A stretch of DNA of 23,587 bases from Nemertoderma westbladi (GCA_032718475.1 JAUCBJ010005458.1:1-23587); one strand, 5' to 3'; counted from the first letter of the stretch, positions 9,259-19,913 are shown. Notes: a model not told the origin generated them from the sequence alone. Numbers and translations: made by a program.

Positions 9259-12200
9259 CAGACATTGTCTGAACATCGTGGTTCACAGACATTGTGTGCA
9301 CATCGTGGTTCACAGACATTGTGTGCACATCGTGGTTCAGGGAGATTGGGTTCACATCGTGGTTCACAGACATTGTGTGCACATCGTGGTTCACAGACAT
9401 TCTGTGCACATCGTGGTTCACAGACATTCTGTGCACATCGTGGTTCACAGACATTCTGTGCACATCGTGGTTCAGGGAGATTGGGTTCACATCGTGGTTC
9501 ACAGACATTGTGTGCACATCGTGGTTCACAGACATTCTGTGCACATCGTGGTTCACAGACATTCTGTGCACATCGTGGTTCACAGACATTCTGTGCACAT
9601 CGTGGTTTACAGACATTGTCTGCACATCGTGGTTCGCAGACATTATGTGCACATCGTGGTTTACAGACAGTGTGTGCACATCGTGGTTTACAGACATTGT
9701 CTGCACTTCGTGGTTCACAGACATTCTGTGCACATCGTGGTTTACAGACATTGTCTGCACATCGTGGTTCGCAGACATTATGTGCACATCGTGGTTTACA
9801 GACATTGTTTGCTCATCGTGGTTCACAGACATTGTGTGCACATCGTGGTTCACAGACATTGTGTGCACATCGTGGTTCACAGACATTGTGTGCACATCGT
9901 GGTTCACAGACATTCTGTGCACATCGTGGTTCACAGACATTCTGTGCACATCGTGGTTCACAGACATTCTGTGCACATCGTGGTTTACAGACATTGTCTG
10001 CACATCGTGGTTCGCAGACATTATGTGCACATCGTGGTTTACAGACATTGTGTGCACATCGTGGTTCAGGGAAATTGGGTTCACATCGTGGTTCACAGAC
10101 ATTGTGTGCACATCGTGGTTCACAGACATCGGTGCACATCGTGGTTCACAGACATTGTGTGCACATCGTGGTTCACAGACATTGGTGCACATCGTGGTTC
10201 ACAGACATTGTGTGCACATCGTGGTTCGCAGACATTGTGTGCACATCGTGGTTCACAGACATTGTGTGCACATCGTGGTTTACAGACATTGTGTGCACAT
10301 CGTAGTTTACAGACATTGTTTGCTCATCGTGGTTTACAGACATTGTGTGCACATCGGGGTTCGCAGACATTGTGTGCACATCGTGGTTCACAGACATTGT
10401 GTGCACATCGTGGTTTACAGACATTGTGTGCACATCGTAGTTTACAGACATTGTTTGCTCATCGTGGTTTACAGACATTGTGTGCACATCGGGGTTCGCA
10501 GACATTGTGTGCACATCGTGGTTCACAGACATTGTGTGCACATCGTGGTTCACAGACATTCTGAGCACATCGTGGTTCACAGACATTGTTTGCTCATCGT
10601 GGTTTACAGACATTGTGTGCACATCGTGGTTCACAGACATTGTGTGCACATCGGGGTTTACAGACATTGTGTGCACATCGTAGTTTACAGACATTGTTTG
10701 CTCATCGTGGTTTACAGACATTGTGTGCACATCGGGGTTCGCAGACATTGTGTGCACATCGTGGTTCACAGACATTGTGTGCACATCGTGGTTCACAGAC
10801 ATTCTGAGCACATCGTGGTTCACAGACATTGTTTGCTCATCGTGGTTTACAGACATTGTGTGCACATCGTGGTTCACAGACATTGTGTGCACATCGTGGT
10901 TCACAGACATTGTGTGCACATCGTGGTTCACAGACATTCTGAGCACATCGTGGTTCACAGACATTGTTTGCTCATCGTGGTTTACAGACATTGTGTGCAC
11001 ATCGTGGTTCACAGACATTGTGTGCACATCGTGGTTCACAGACATTGTGTGCACATCGTGGTTCGCAGACATTGTGTGCACATCGTGGTTCACAGACATT
11101 GGTGCACATCGTGGTTCACAGACATTGTGTGCACATCGTGGTTCACAGACATTCTGAGCACATCGTGGTTCACAGACATTGTTTGCTCATCGTGGTTTAC
11201 AGACATTGTGTGCACATCGTGGTTCACAGACATTGTGTGCACATCGTGGTTCACAGACATTGTGTGCACATCGTGGTTCACAGACATTGTGTGCACATCG
11301 TGGTTCACAGACATTGTGTGCACATCGTGGTTCACAGACATTGTGTGCACATCGGGGTTTACAGACATTGTGTGCACATCGTGGTTCACAGACATTCTGA
11401 GCACATCGTGGTTCACAGACATTCTGAGCACATCGTGGTTCACAGACATTGTTTGCTCATCGTGGTTTACAGACATTGTGTGCACATCGTGGTTCGCAGA
11501 CATTGTGTGCACATCGTGGTTCACAGACATTCTGAGCACATCGTGGTTCACAGACATTCTGTGCACATCGGGGTTTACAGACATTGTTTGATCATCGTGG
11601 TTCGCAGACATTCTGTGCACATCGGGGTTCACAGACATTGTTTGCTCATCGTGGTTTACAGACATTCTGAGCACATCGTGGTTCACAGACATTGTTTGCT
11701 CATCGTGGTTCGCAGACATTCTGTGCACATCGGGGTTCACAGACATTGTTTGCTCATCGTGGTTTACAGACATTGTGTGCACATCGTGGTTCACAGACAT
11801 TGTGTGCACATCGTGGTTCACAGACATTCTGTGCACATCGTGGTTCGCAGACATTCTGAGCACATCGTGGTTCACAGACATTCTGAGCACATCGTGGTTC
11901 ACAGACATTGTTTGCTCATCGTGGTTTACAGACATTGTGTGCACATCGTGGTTCACAGACATTGTGTGCACATCGTGGTTCACAGACATTGTGTGCACAT
12001 CGTGGTTCACAGACATTGTTTGCTCATCGTGGTTTACAGACATTGTGTGCACATCGTGGTTCGCAGACATTGTGTGCTCATCGTGGTTCGCAGACATTCT
12101 GTGCACATCGGGGTTCACAGACATTGTTTGCTCATCGTGGTTTACAGACATTGTGTGCACATCGTGGTTCGCAGACATTGTGTGCACATCGTGGTTCACA

Positions 12201-15200
12201 GACATTCTGAGCACATCGTGGTTCACAGACATTGTTTGCTCATCGTGGTTCGCAGACATTCTGTGCACATCGGGGTTTACATACATTGTGTGCACATCGT
12301 GGTTCGCAGACATTGTCTGCACATCGTGGTTCACAGACATTGTGTGCACATCGTGGTTTACAGACATTGTGTGCACATCGTGGTTCACAGACATTCTGAG
12401 CACATCGTGGTTCACAGACATTCTGTGCACATCGTGGTTCACAGACATTGTTTGCTCATCGTGGTTTATAGACATTGTGTGCACATCGTGGTTCACAGAC
12501 ATTGTGTGCACATCGTGGTTCACAGACATTCTGAGCACATCGTGGTTCACAGACATTCTGTGCACATCGTGGTTCACAGACATTGTTTGCTCATCGTGGT
12601 TTACAGACATTGTGTGCACATCGTGGTTCACAGACATTGTGTGCACATCGTGGTTCACAGACATTGTGTGCACATCGTGGTTTACAGACATTGTGTGCAC
12701 ATCGGGGTTTACAGACATTGTGTGCACATCGTGGTTCACAGACATTCTGTGCACATCGTGGTTCACAGACATTGTGTGCACATCGTGGTTCACAGACATT
12801 CTGTGCACATCGTGGTTTACAGACATTGTGTGCACATCGTGGTTTACAGACATTGTGTGCACATCGTGGTTTACAGACATTGTGTGCACATCGGGGTTTA
12901 CAGACATTGTGTGCACATCGTGGTTCACAGACATTCTGTGCACATCGTGGTTCACAGACATTGTGTGCACATCGTGGTTCACAGACATTCTGAGCACATC
13001 GTGGTTCACAGACATTCTGTGCACATCGTGGTTCACAGACATTGTTTGCTCATCGTGGTTCACAGACATTGTGTGCACATCGTGGTTCACAGACATTCTG
13101 TGCACATCGTGGTTCACAGACATTCTGAGCACATCGTGGTTCACAGACATTCTGAGCACATCGTGGTTCACAGACATTCTGAGCACATCGTGGTTCACAG
13201 ACATTGTTTGCTCATCGTGGTTTACAGACATTGTGTGCACATCGTGGTTTACAGACATTGTGTGCACATCGTGGTTCACAGACATTCTGTGCACATCGTG
13301 GTTCACAGACATTGTTTGCTCATCGTGGTTTACAGACATTGTGTGCACATCGTGGTTTACAGACATTGTGTGCACATCGTGGTTCACAGACATTCTGTGC
13401 ACATCGTGGTTCACAGACATTGTGTGCACATCGTGGTTTACAGACATTGTGTGCACATCGTGGTTCACAGACATTGTGTGCACATCGTGGTTCACAGACA
13501 TTGTGTGCACATCGTGGTTTACAGACATTGTGTGCACATCGTGGTTCACAGACATTCTGAGCACATCGTGGTTCACAGACATTGTGTGCACATCGTGGTT
13601 CACAGACATTCTGTGCACATCGTGGTTCACAGACATTGTGTGCACATCGTGGTTTACAGACATTGTGTGCACATCGTGGTTTACAGACATTGTGTGCACA
13701 TCGTGGTTCACAGACATTCTGTGCACATCGTGGTTCACAGACATTGTGTGCACATCGTGGTTTACAGACATTGTGTGCACATCGTGGTTCACAGACATTC
13801 TGTGCACATCGTGGTTCACAGACATTGTTTGCTCATCGTGGTTTACAGACATTGTGTGCACATCGTGGTTCACAGACATTGTGTGCACATCGTGGTTCAC
13901 AGACATTCTGTGCACATCGTGGTTCACAGACATTCTGAGCACATCGTGGTTCACAGACATTCTGTGCACATCGTGGTTCACAGACATTGTTTGCTCATCG
14001 TGGTTTACAGACATTCTGAGCACATCGTGGTTCACAGACATTCTGAGCACATCGTGGTTCACAGACATTCTGAGCACATCGTGGTTCACAGACATTGTTT
14101 GCTCATCGTGGTTTACAGACATTGTGTGCACATCGTGGTTCACATACATTGTGTGCACATCGTGGTTCACAGACATTCTGTGCACATCGTGGTTCGCAGA
14201 CATTCTGAGCACATCGTGGTTCACAGACATTCTGAGCACATCGTGGTTCACAGACATTGTTTGCTCATCGTGGTTTACAGACATTGTGTGCACATCGTGG
14301 TTCACATACATTGTGTGCACATCGTGGTTCACAGACATTCTGTGCACATCGTGGTTCACAGACATTGTGTGCACATCGTGGTTTACAGACATTGTGTGCA
14401 CATCGTGGTTCACATACATTGTGTGCACATCGTGGTTCACAGACATTCTGTGCACATCGTGTTTCGCAGACATTATGTGCACATCGTGGTTCACAGACAT
14501 TGTGTGCACATCGTGGTTCACAGACATTGTGTGCACATCGTGGTTCGCAGACATTATGTGCACATCGTGGTTCACAGACATTCTGTGCACATCGTGGTTT
14601 ACAGACATTGTCTGCACATCGTGGTTCACAGACATTGTGTGCACATCGTGGTTCACAGACATTCTGAGCACATCGTGGTTCACAGACATTGTCTGCACAT
14701 CGTGGTTCACAGACATTGTGTGCACATCGTGGTTCACAGACATTCTGAGCACATCGTGGTTCACAGACATTGTGTGCACATCGTGGTTTACAGACATTGT
14801 GTGCACATCGTGGTTCACAGACATTCTGAGCACATCGTGGTTCACATACATTGTGTGCACATCGTGGTTCACATACATTGTCTGCACATCGTGGTTCACA
14901 TACATTGTCTGCACATCGTGGTTCACAGACATTGTGTGCACATCGTGGTTCGCAGACATTGTGTGCACATCGTGGTTCACAGACATTCTGAGCACATCGT
15001 GGTTCACATACATTGTGTGCACATCGTGGTTTACAGACATTGTGTGCACATCGTGGTTCACATACATTGTCTGCACATCGTGGTTCACATACATTGTCTG
15101 CACATCGTGGTTCACATACATTGTGTGCACATCGTGGTTCACATACATTGTCTGCACATCGTGGTTCACATACATTGTTTGCTCATCGGGGTTTACATAC

Positions 15201-16320
15201 ATTCTGTGCACATCGTGGTTTACAGACATTGTGTGCACATCGTGGTTCACAGACATTGTGTGCACATCGTGGTTCGCAGACATTGTGTGCACATCGTGGT
15301 TCGCAGACATTATGTGCACATCGTGGTTCACAGACATTGTGTGCACATCGTGGTTCACAGACATTGTGTGCACATCGTGGTTCACAGACATTCTGAGCAC
15401 ATCGTGGTTCACAGACATTGTGTGCACATCGTGGTTTACAGACATTGTGTGCACATCGTGGTTCACAGACATTGTGTGCACATCGTGGTTCACAGACATT
15501 GTGTGCACATCGTGGTTCACAGACATTCTGAGCACATCGTGGTTCACAGACATTGTTTGCTCATCGTGGTTTACAGACATTGTGTGCACATCGTGGTTCA
15601 CAGACATTGTTTGCTCATCGTGGTTCACAGACATTCTGAGCACATCGTGGTTCACAGACATTCTGAGCACATCGTGGTTCACAGACATTATTTGCTCATC
15701 GTGGTTTACAGACATTGTGTGCACATCGTGGTTCGCAGACATTGTGTGCACATCGTGGTTCACAGACATTGTGTGCACATCGTGGTTCACAGACATTCTG
15801 AGCACATCGTGGTTCACAGACATTGTTTGCTCATCGTGGTTTACAGACATTGTGTGCACATCGTGGTTCACAGACATTGTGTGCACATCGTGGTTCACAG
15901 ACATTGTGTGCACATCGTGGTTCACAGACATTGTGTGCACATCGTGGTTCACAGACATTCTGAGCACATCGTGGTTCACAGACATTGTTTGCTCATCGTG
16001 GTTCGCAGACATTCTGTGCACATCGGGGTTTACATACATTGTGTGCACATCGTGGTTCGCAGACATTGTGTGCACATCGTGGTTCACAGACATTCTGAGC
16101 ACATCGTGGTTCACAGACATTGTTTGCTCATCGTGGTTTACAGACATTGTGTGCACATCGTGGTTCACAGACATTGTGTGCACATCGTGGTTCACAGACA
16201 TTCTGAGCACATCGTGGTTCACAGACATTGTTTGATCATCGTGGTTCACAGACATTCTGTGCACATCGGGGTTTACATACATTGTTTGCACATCGTGGTT
16301 CAGAGACACTGTGTGCACAT
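9259..16320. repeat. 27-bp minisatellite array, about 7.06 kb, ~260 copies
   Basis: The unit consists of CACATCGTGGTTCACAGACA followed by TTGTGTG, 27 bp, head to tail. It contains the 8-bp palindrome TGTGCACA. Variants fall into a few classes: CATTCTGTGC, CATTCTGAGC, CATTGTTTGCTC, CATTGTCTGC, CATTATGTGC, and TTTACAG, TTCGCAG or TTCACATAC in the other half. A variant GGTTCAGGGAGATTGGG occurs near the left edge (about 9333, 9468; GGGAAATTGGG near 10066). Three 26-bp units (near 10121, 10181 and 11097) shift the phase by one base. Because 27 is a multiple of three and the consensus lacks stops in five frames, giant open frames appear on both strands; I do not treat them as genes. LINE copy 2 interrupts the array at 16320, and it resumes at 17574. 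Confidence 0.97.
16314..16320 (+). repeat. Target-site duplication, left copy (LINE copy 2)
   Basis: TGCACAT immediately precedes the LINE tail here and occurs again at 17574-17580, directly after the LINE's truncated 5' end. Simple interruption without duplication would have resumed with CGTGG. Because the target is itself a repeat, slippage between monomers is an alternative. Confidence 0.65.
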
Positions 16321-17573
16321 ACTACTACTACTACTAGGATCGGCATGTGGCATTGCAGCTGCATTTTTAAGAATGCTGTGCCGGCTTGTCAACAAAATTG
16401 CACCGCCACAACTCCCTATCACCCATGACATTTGCTAGATCATCCGCATCTTTAAGGCCAGTGTCCTTTAAGATGCGTCTCAAGAAAGTCATGGGCTGTC
16501 CACCATGCTTATTCACTCCATGAGGCTGCCAAAGTACAAGATTATGCACTGGCTGGTCCTCACGGCGAAAGCAATGTCCTGCAAAGCGGAGGCGATTTTG
16601 TTCTAGTGTCAAGCTTGGGGGAACCAATGAGACACCTCCAATGTTATATAGTGTCTGGTTGGAGATGTGTGCATTGTACTTGACACAATGTACCCGGCGT
16701 AGCATTCTTGTGAATGTGCCATCCAGAGATTTGGTGTCCTCAGCAGTTAGAGCCCAGCATGGACTCCCGTAGAGGAGTACTGGAACTACTGCTGCTCTAA
16801 ATAATCGGACCTTAAGTTTCCGATTAATTCTCGGTGACTTCCAAATCCTGGAAAGCATATTCAAGGCTGCCCATGCCTTTCCCTTACGTATTCGAAGGTC
16901 CTCACCTGACTTCCGGATCCATGATCCCAGGTAACAGAAGTCGTCCACATGCTCAAGCATACCATCCTTTGAGCTTATGCTCATCCGATCAGAGACTTGC
17001 TGAGGACTTTCAAAGTTAACTGTCAGAATTTTGGTCTTTCTGGAGTTAATAAAAAGACCAACACTAGAAGCAGCATGTTCTAATGAGCTGAGGAGCCGTT
17101 GGGCTCCCTCTAATGATTCTGAGAGTACTCCTAAGTCATCAGCAAAGTCTAGATCAGTTAGGTACTTGGCAGGATTTCCTCGACTTCTGGAGCCAGTAGG
17201 TGGAGTTATCATCACCCCATCATCATTATAATGATCTAAGGACATGCGTAGAACATAGTCAACCACAATAATGAACAAGAATGGTGCAAGTGTGTCTCCT
17301 TGGAGGACGCCCCATAACACTTCAAATGGTTCTGTGTCACCGTCAACAGTACACACAAATGTTGTCGAACCATCGTATACTGATCTGATTGCTGCAATAA
17401 TTTCATCAGGAATCCCATATAATGAAAGTATGCTGAACATACGTGAGCGAGAGACTGAATCAAAGGCCTTGAAGAAGTCAACAAAGATTACAGCCAGATG
17501 CCTGTCTTTCTTTTTTGATAACTCTTCAATTATCCTTCTAAGTGCCAAAATGGGCTCCATGGTCCCACGACCA
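16321..17573 (-). mobile_element. RTE/BovB-like LINE copy 2, 5'-truncated, inserted in the satellite
   Basis: The 3' end is a (TAG)n tail (+ strand TACTACTACTACTACTAG at the left edge), preceded on the element strand by GCCGATCC, as in the other copies. The 5' end stops inside the RT domain at a CATGGTCCCACGA block (+ strand) that continues in copies 1 and 3, so it is 5'-truncated. TGCACAT flanks both sides, and satellite monomers lie on both sides. It must therefore be younger than the local array. Trinucleotide-tailed LINEs with frequent 5' truncation are typical of RTE-like groups; I infer the clade only from RT style. Confidence 0.88.
16367..17573 (-). pseudogene. Reverse transcriptase fragment of LINE copy 2, open but lacking its N-terminal part
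   Basis: The open frame runs 421 codons (17632 down to 16367), but about the first 20 residues (MQPISLNHDV and so on) are translated satellite, so LINE-derived sequence starts near residue 21. RT motif A is FVDFFKAFDSV at residues 50-60, motif B LQGDTLAPFLF at 110-120, and the catalytic FADD at 163-166. Next come a YLGSWIRKSG block, LLYGSPCWALT and a C-terminal domain with NRLRFAGHCFRRED, then the stop. The endonuclease and the N-terminal RT region are missing, so it could not retrotranspose by itself. The lack of stops or frameshifts, against several in copy 1, marks it as fairly young. It resembles copy 1 closely over its length. Confidence 0.85.
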
Positions 17574-17626
17574 TGCACATCGTGGTTCGCAGACATTGTG
17601 TGCACATCGTGGTTCAGTGAGATTGG
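17574..17626. repeat. Satellite remnant right of LINE copy 2
   Basis: Nearly two monomers (TGCACATCGTGGTTCGCAG, then ATTGTGTGCACATCGTGG) end in the edge variant TTCAGTGAGATTGGTTGC. That variant resembles the TTCAGGGAGATTGGGTTC units near the left edge of the main array, so diverged monomers mark both ends. Confidence 0.9.
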
Positions 17627-17675
17627 TTGCAAATTTTTAGGAACTTGTTTCCAAGTAGACGATATCTGTACATAC
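17627..17675. other. Short unique spacer
   Basis: A spacer of 49 bp between the last satellite monomer and the first 56-bp repeat. No feature recognised. Confidence 0.5.
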
Positions 17676-17999
17676 TGTGGGGCGAGCGACGAAAGTAAGC
17701 GAGCTTAGCATACAGGTACCAACCACTAACTCAATCGGTGTGTCTGTGGGGCGAGCCACGAAGTGAGTGAGCCTTAGCGTAGTGGTACCATTAATCAACC
17801 TGTGGGGCGAGCCACGAAGTGAGTGAGCCTTAGCGTAGTGGTACCATTAATCAACCTGTCGTTCTGTGGGGCGAGCCACGAAGTGAGTGAGCCTTAGCGT
17901 TGTGGTACCATTGATCAGCCTGTGGGGCGAGCCACAAAGTGAGTGAGCCTTAGCGTAGTGGTACCATTAATCAACCTGTCGTTCTGTCGTTCTGTCGTT
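17676..17999 (+). repeat. Tandem repeat with 56- and 64-bp units
   Basis: The start word TGTGGGGCGAGC occurs at 17676, 17745, 17801, 17865 and 17921. Spacings are 69 (diverged first unit), 56, 64 and 56. Each later unit reads GCGAGCCACGAAGTGAGTGA, then GCCTTAGCGTAGTGGTACC and ATTAATCAACC. The 64-bp version differs by one added 8-mer of the TGTCGTTC series. That 8-mer is itself repeated about three times at the end (17976-17999). Part of the unit (CAC-GAA-GTG) can fold into a small imperfect hairpin. Confidence 0.9.
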
Positions 18000-18000
18000 C

Positions 18001-18497
18001 GTGTTCAATTTTAAACGTTAATAACTCGGCCAATCTTCGATGAAATCTATCCAAACTTGGTACACATGTTGTTTGGCAAAAGTTTCGAAATTTTCCAAGT
18101 TGAATTTTCGTGTGGCCTTCGAGAAGCTAAGATAATTTATCTTAGCTTCTCGAAGGCCACACGAAAATTCAACTTGCGCGCAATAGCAGTTAATTAGTTA
18201 ATTAAATTGATTACGGTAAAAACAGCACTTTCAACCTGCCTGTTAAAGGAAATTAATTGTTTTACAGTATAAGACTTCAATAATTATACTTAAAAATTAT
18301 ACAGATGTAATCCACATACTCCATTCTATTATAGTTTTTAATTAGTTCCAGTGATTTGCTTTAATAATTGTGTCTTTAATTGATCTAAAGTAATTAAAAC
18401 GGCATAAAAAATTGACTCTCATTAAATACTGCTCATTTATTGGCCAACATGCTGGTACATAGATGGAAGGGTGTGTGTGTAAGGAAGGCAGCCAGTT
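18001..18497 (+). repeat. Dispersed repeat segment, copy A (with palindrome)
   Basis: From GTGTTCAATTTTAAACG it matches 19450-19913 closely, apart from point changes, a 46-47-bp insertion that makes the palindrome at 18096-18176, and small indels near 18450. Both copies are preceded by TGTCGTTCTGTCG. No protein-coding frame is present. This is an unnamed interspersed repeat or a local duplication. Confidence 0.88.
18096..18176. repeat. Perfect inverted repeat, 40-bp arms with 1-nt spacer
   Basis: Left arm 18096-18135 (starts CAAGTTGAATTTTCG, ends GCTAAGATAA), single T at 18136, right arm 18137-18176. I compared all 40 positions and found them exactly complementary. The matching place in copy B (near 19545-19590) has only the left arm, running directly into TAGCAG, so the right arm is a secondary inverted duplication. 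Confidence 0.95.
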
Positions 18498-18872
18498 GCA
18501 ATGATTATTGGTCAAGTCTCTGCTGGTGTGGAGCTAGCTGGCTCGGAGTTGTGGTTGTAGACTAACCAGAGAGGAATAGTAATAGGCAACCAGTATTGCT
18601 ATTCCAGCCCAGACAGCATTCTTTAAATCCAACATCCCACCATCCTTCCTATATTCCAATTCCTATTGACTCTACTATAAATGTTGTATTGCTATCTCAG
18701 GTAAATGACAGATACATGTATAATAACATAAATACTATCCATGGCATGGCTGTTGTGTAGGCTTATATATGAAATAGTTTATTCCACAATGTATTTGTCT
18801 GGTTATTTTTTAATTGAATTTTTGTAAAGTAGTAAAATTAATGTTCTTAAAAATAATTTTATTATTTTATAT
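18498..18872. other. Non-coding, no recognised element
   Basis: AT-rich sequence with no supported frame. It separates repeat copy A from LINE copy 3. Confidence 0.45.
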
Positions 18873-18985
18873 TTCAATTATCCGTCTAAGTGCCAAAATG
18901 GGCTCCATGGTCCCAAGACCTTTACGGAACCCATTTTGATTTCCACGTAGCAGTCTCTCAATGGGATCCCTGATGCGATTTAATA
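18873..18985 (-). mobile_element. LINE copy 3, inverted internal fragment
   Basis: It matches LINE copy 1 positions about 7398-7511 in the same orientation. On the - strand it encodes the RT start (GTMEPILALRRII region and upstream). It is joined through about 5 filler bases (18986-18990) to a fragment of the same LINE in the opposite orientation. Confidence 0.85.
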
Positions 18986-18990
18986 ATGCG

Positions 18991-19376
18991 AAATCTCTGG
19001 ATGGCACATTCACAAGAATGCTACGCCGGGTTCATTGTGTCAAGTACAATGCTCACATCTCCAACCAGACACTATATAACATTGGAGGTGTCTCATTGGT
19101 TCCCCCAAGCTTGACACTAGAACAAAATCGCCTCCGCTTTGCAGGACATTGCTTTCGCCGTGAGGACCAGCCAGTGCATAATCTTGTACTTTGGCAGCCT
19201 CCTGGAGTGAATAAGCATGGTGGACTGCCCATGACTTTCTTGAGACGCATCTTAAAGGACACTGGCCTTGAAGATGCGGATGATCTAGCAAATGTCATGG
19301 GTGATAGGGACAAGCCGGCACAGCATTCTTAAAAATGCAGCTGCAATGCAGCATGCCGATACTAGTAGTAGTAGTT
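18991..19376 (+). mobile_element. LINE copy 3, 3'-end fragment in sense orientation
   Basis: The + strand reads the LINE C-terminal domain from KSLDGTFTRM through NRLRFAGHCFRRED to PAQHS and a stop at about 19330. The tail CTAGTAGTAGTAG follows. Against copy 2 it lacks about 20 nt near 19309 (the ELWR-coding segment). Roughly 0.8 kb of internal LINE sequence is missing between this fragment and the inverted one at 18873-18985. No clear target-site duplication is visible. It is not functional. Confidence 0.88.
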
Positions 19377-19449
19377 AATTTGTATCTCATAACTGGGCCT
19401 CGTGCTGCGCGAAGGCCCCACGAACGTGTCGTTCTGTCGCTTTTTTGCA
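19377..19449. other. Spacer with short hairpin
   Basis: Contains GGCCTCGTGCTGCGCGAAGG followed by CC, whose ends (GGCCT and AGGCC) can pair, then TGTCGTTCTGTCG as found before repeat copy A. Confidence 0.5.
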
Positions 19450-19913
19450 GTGTTCAATTTTAAACGTTAATAACTCGGCCAATGTTCGATGAAATCTATC
19501 CAAACTTGGTACACATGTTGTTTGGCAAAAGTTTCGAAATTTTCCAAGTTGAATTTTCGTGTGGCCTTGAAGAAGCTAAGATAATAGCAGTTAATTAGTT
19601 AATTAAATTGATTACGGTAAAAACAGCACTTTCAACCTGCCTTTTAAAGGAAATTAATTATTTTACAGTATAAGATTTAAATAATTATACTTAAAAATTA
19701 TACAGATGTAATCCACATACCCCATTCTATTATAGTTTTTAATTAGTTCAAGTGATTTGCTTTAATAATTGTGTCTTTAATTTATCTAAAGTAATTAAAA
19801 CGGCATAAAAAATTGATTCTCATTAAATACTGCTCATTTATTGGTTAACATCCAAGTTGGCTCGGTGCTGGTACATAGGATGGGAAGGATGTGTGTGTAG
19901 AACAGCCCAGTTA
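19450..19913 (+). repeat. Dispersed repeat segment, copy B (without palindrome)
   Basis: Second copy of the segment at 18001-18497. It shares TTAATAACTCGGCCAAT, GAAATCTATCCAAACTTGG, ACACATGTTGTTTGGC and long AT-rich downstream stretches in the same order. The region around 19560-19590 shows the state without the extra arm. Confidence 0.88.

Noticed and set aside
9259-16320. CRISPR array
   Set aside because: Units are directly adjacent with no unique spacers, there are no cas genes, and the context is an animal genome.
9265-16438. Giant open frames (up to 1824 codons +, 1742 codons -) as protein genes
   Set aside because: They are translations of a 27-bp satellite in several overlapping frames on both strands. 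There is no domain, signal peptide or splice context, and 26-bp units rotate the frame.
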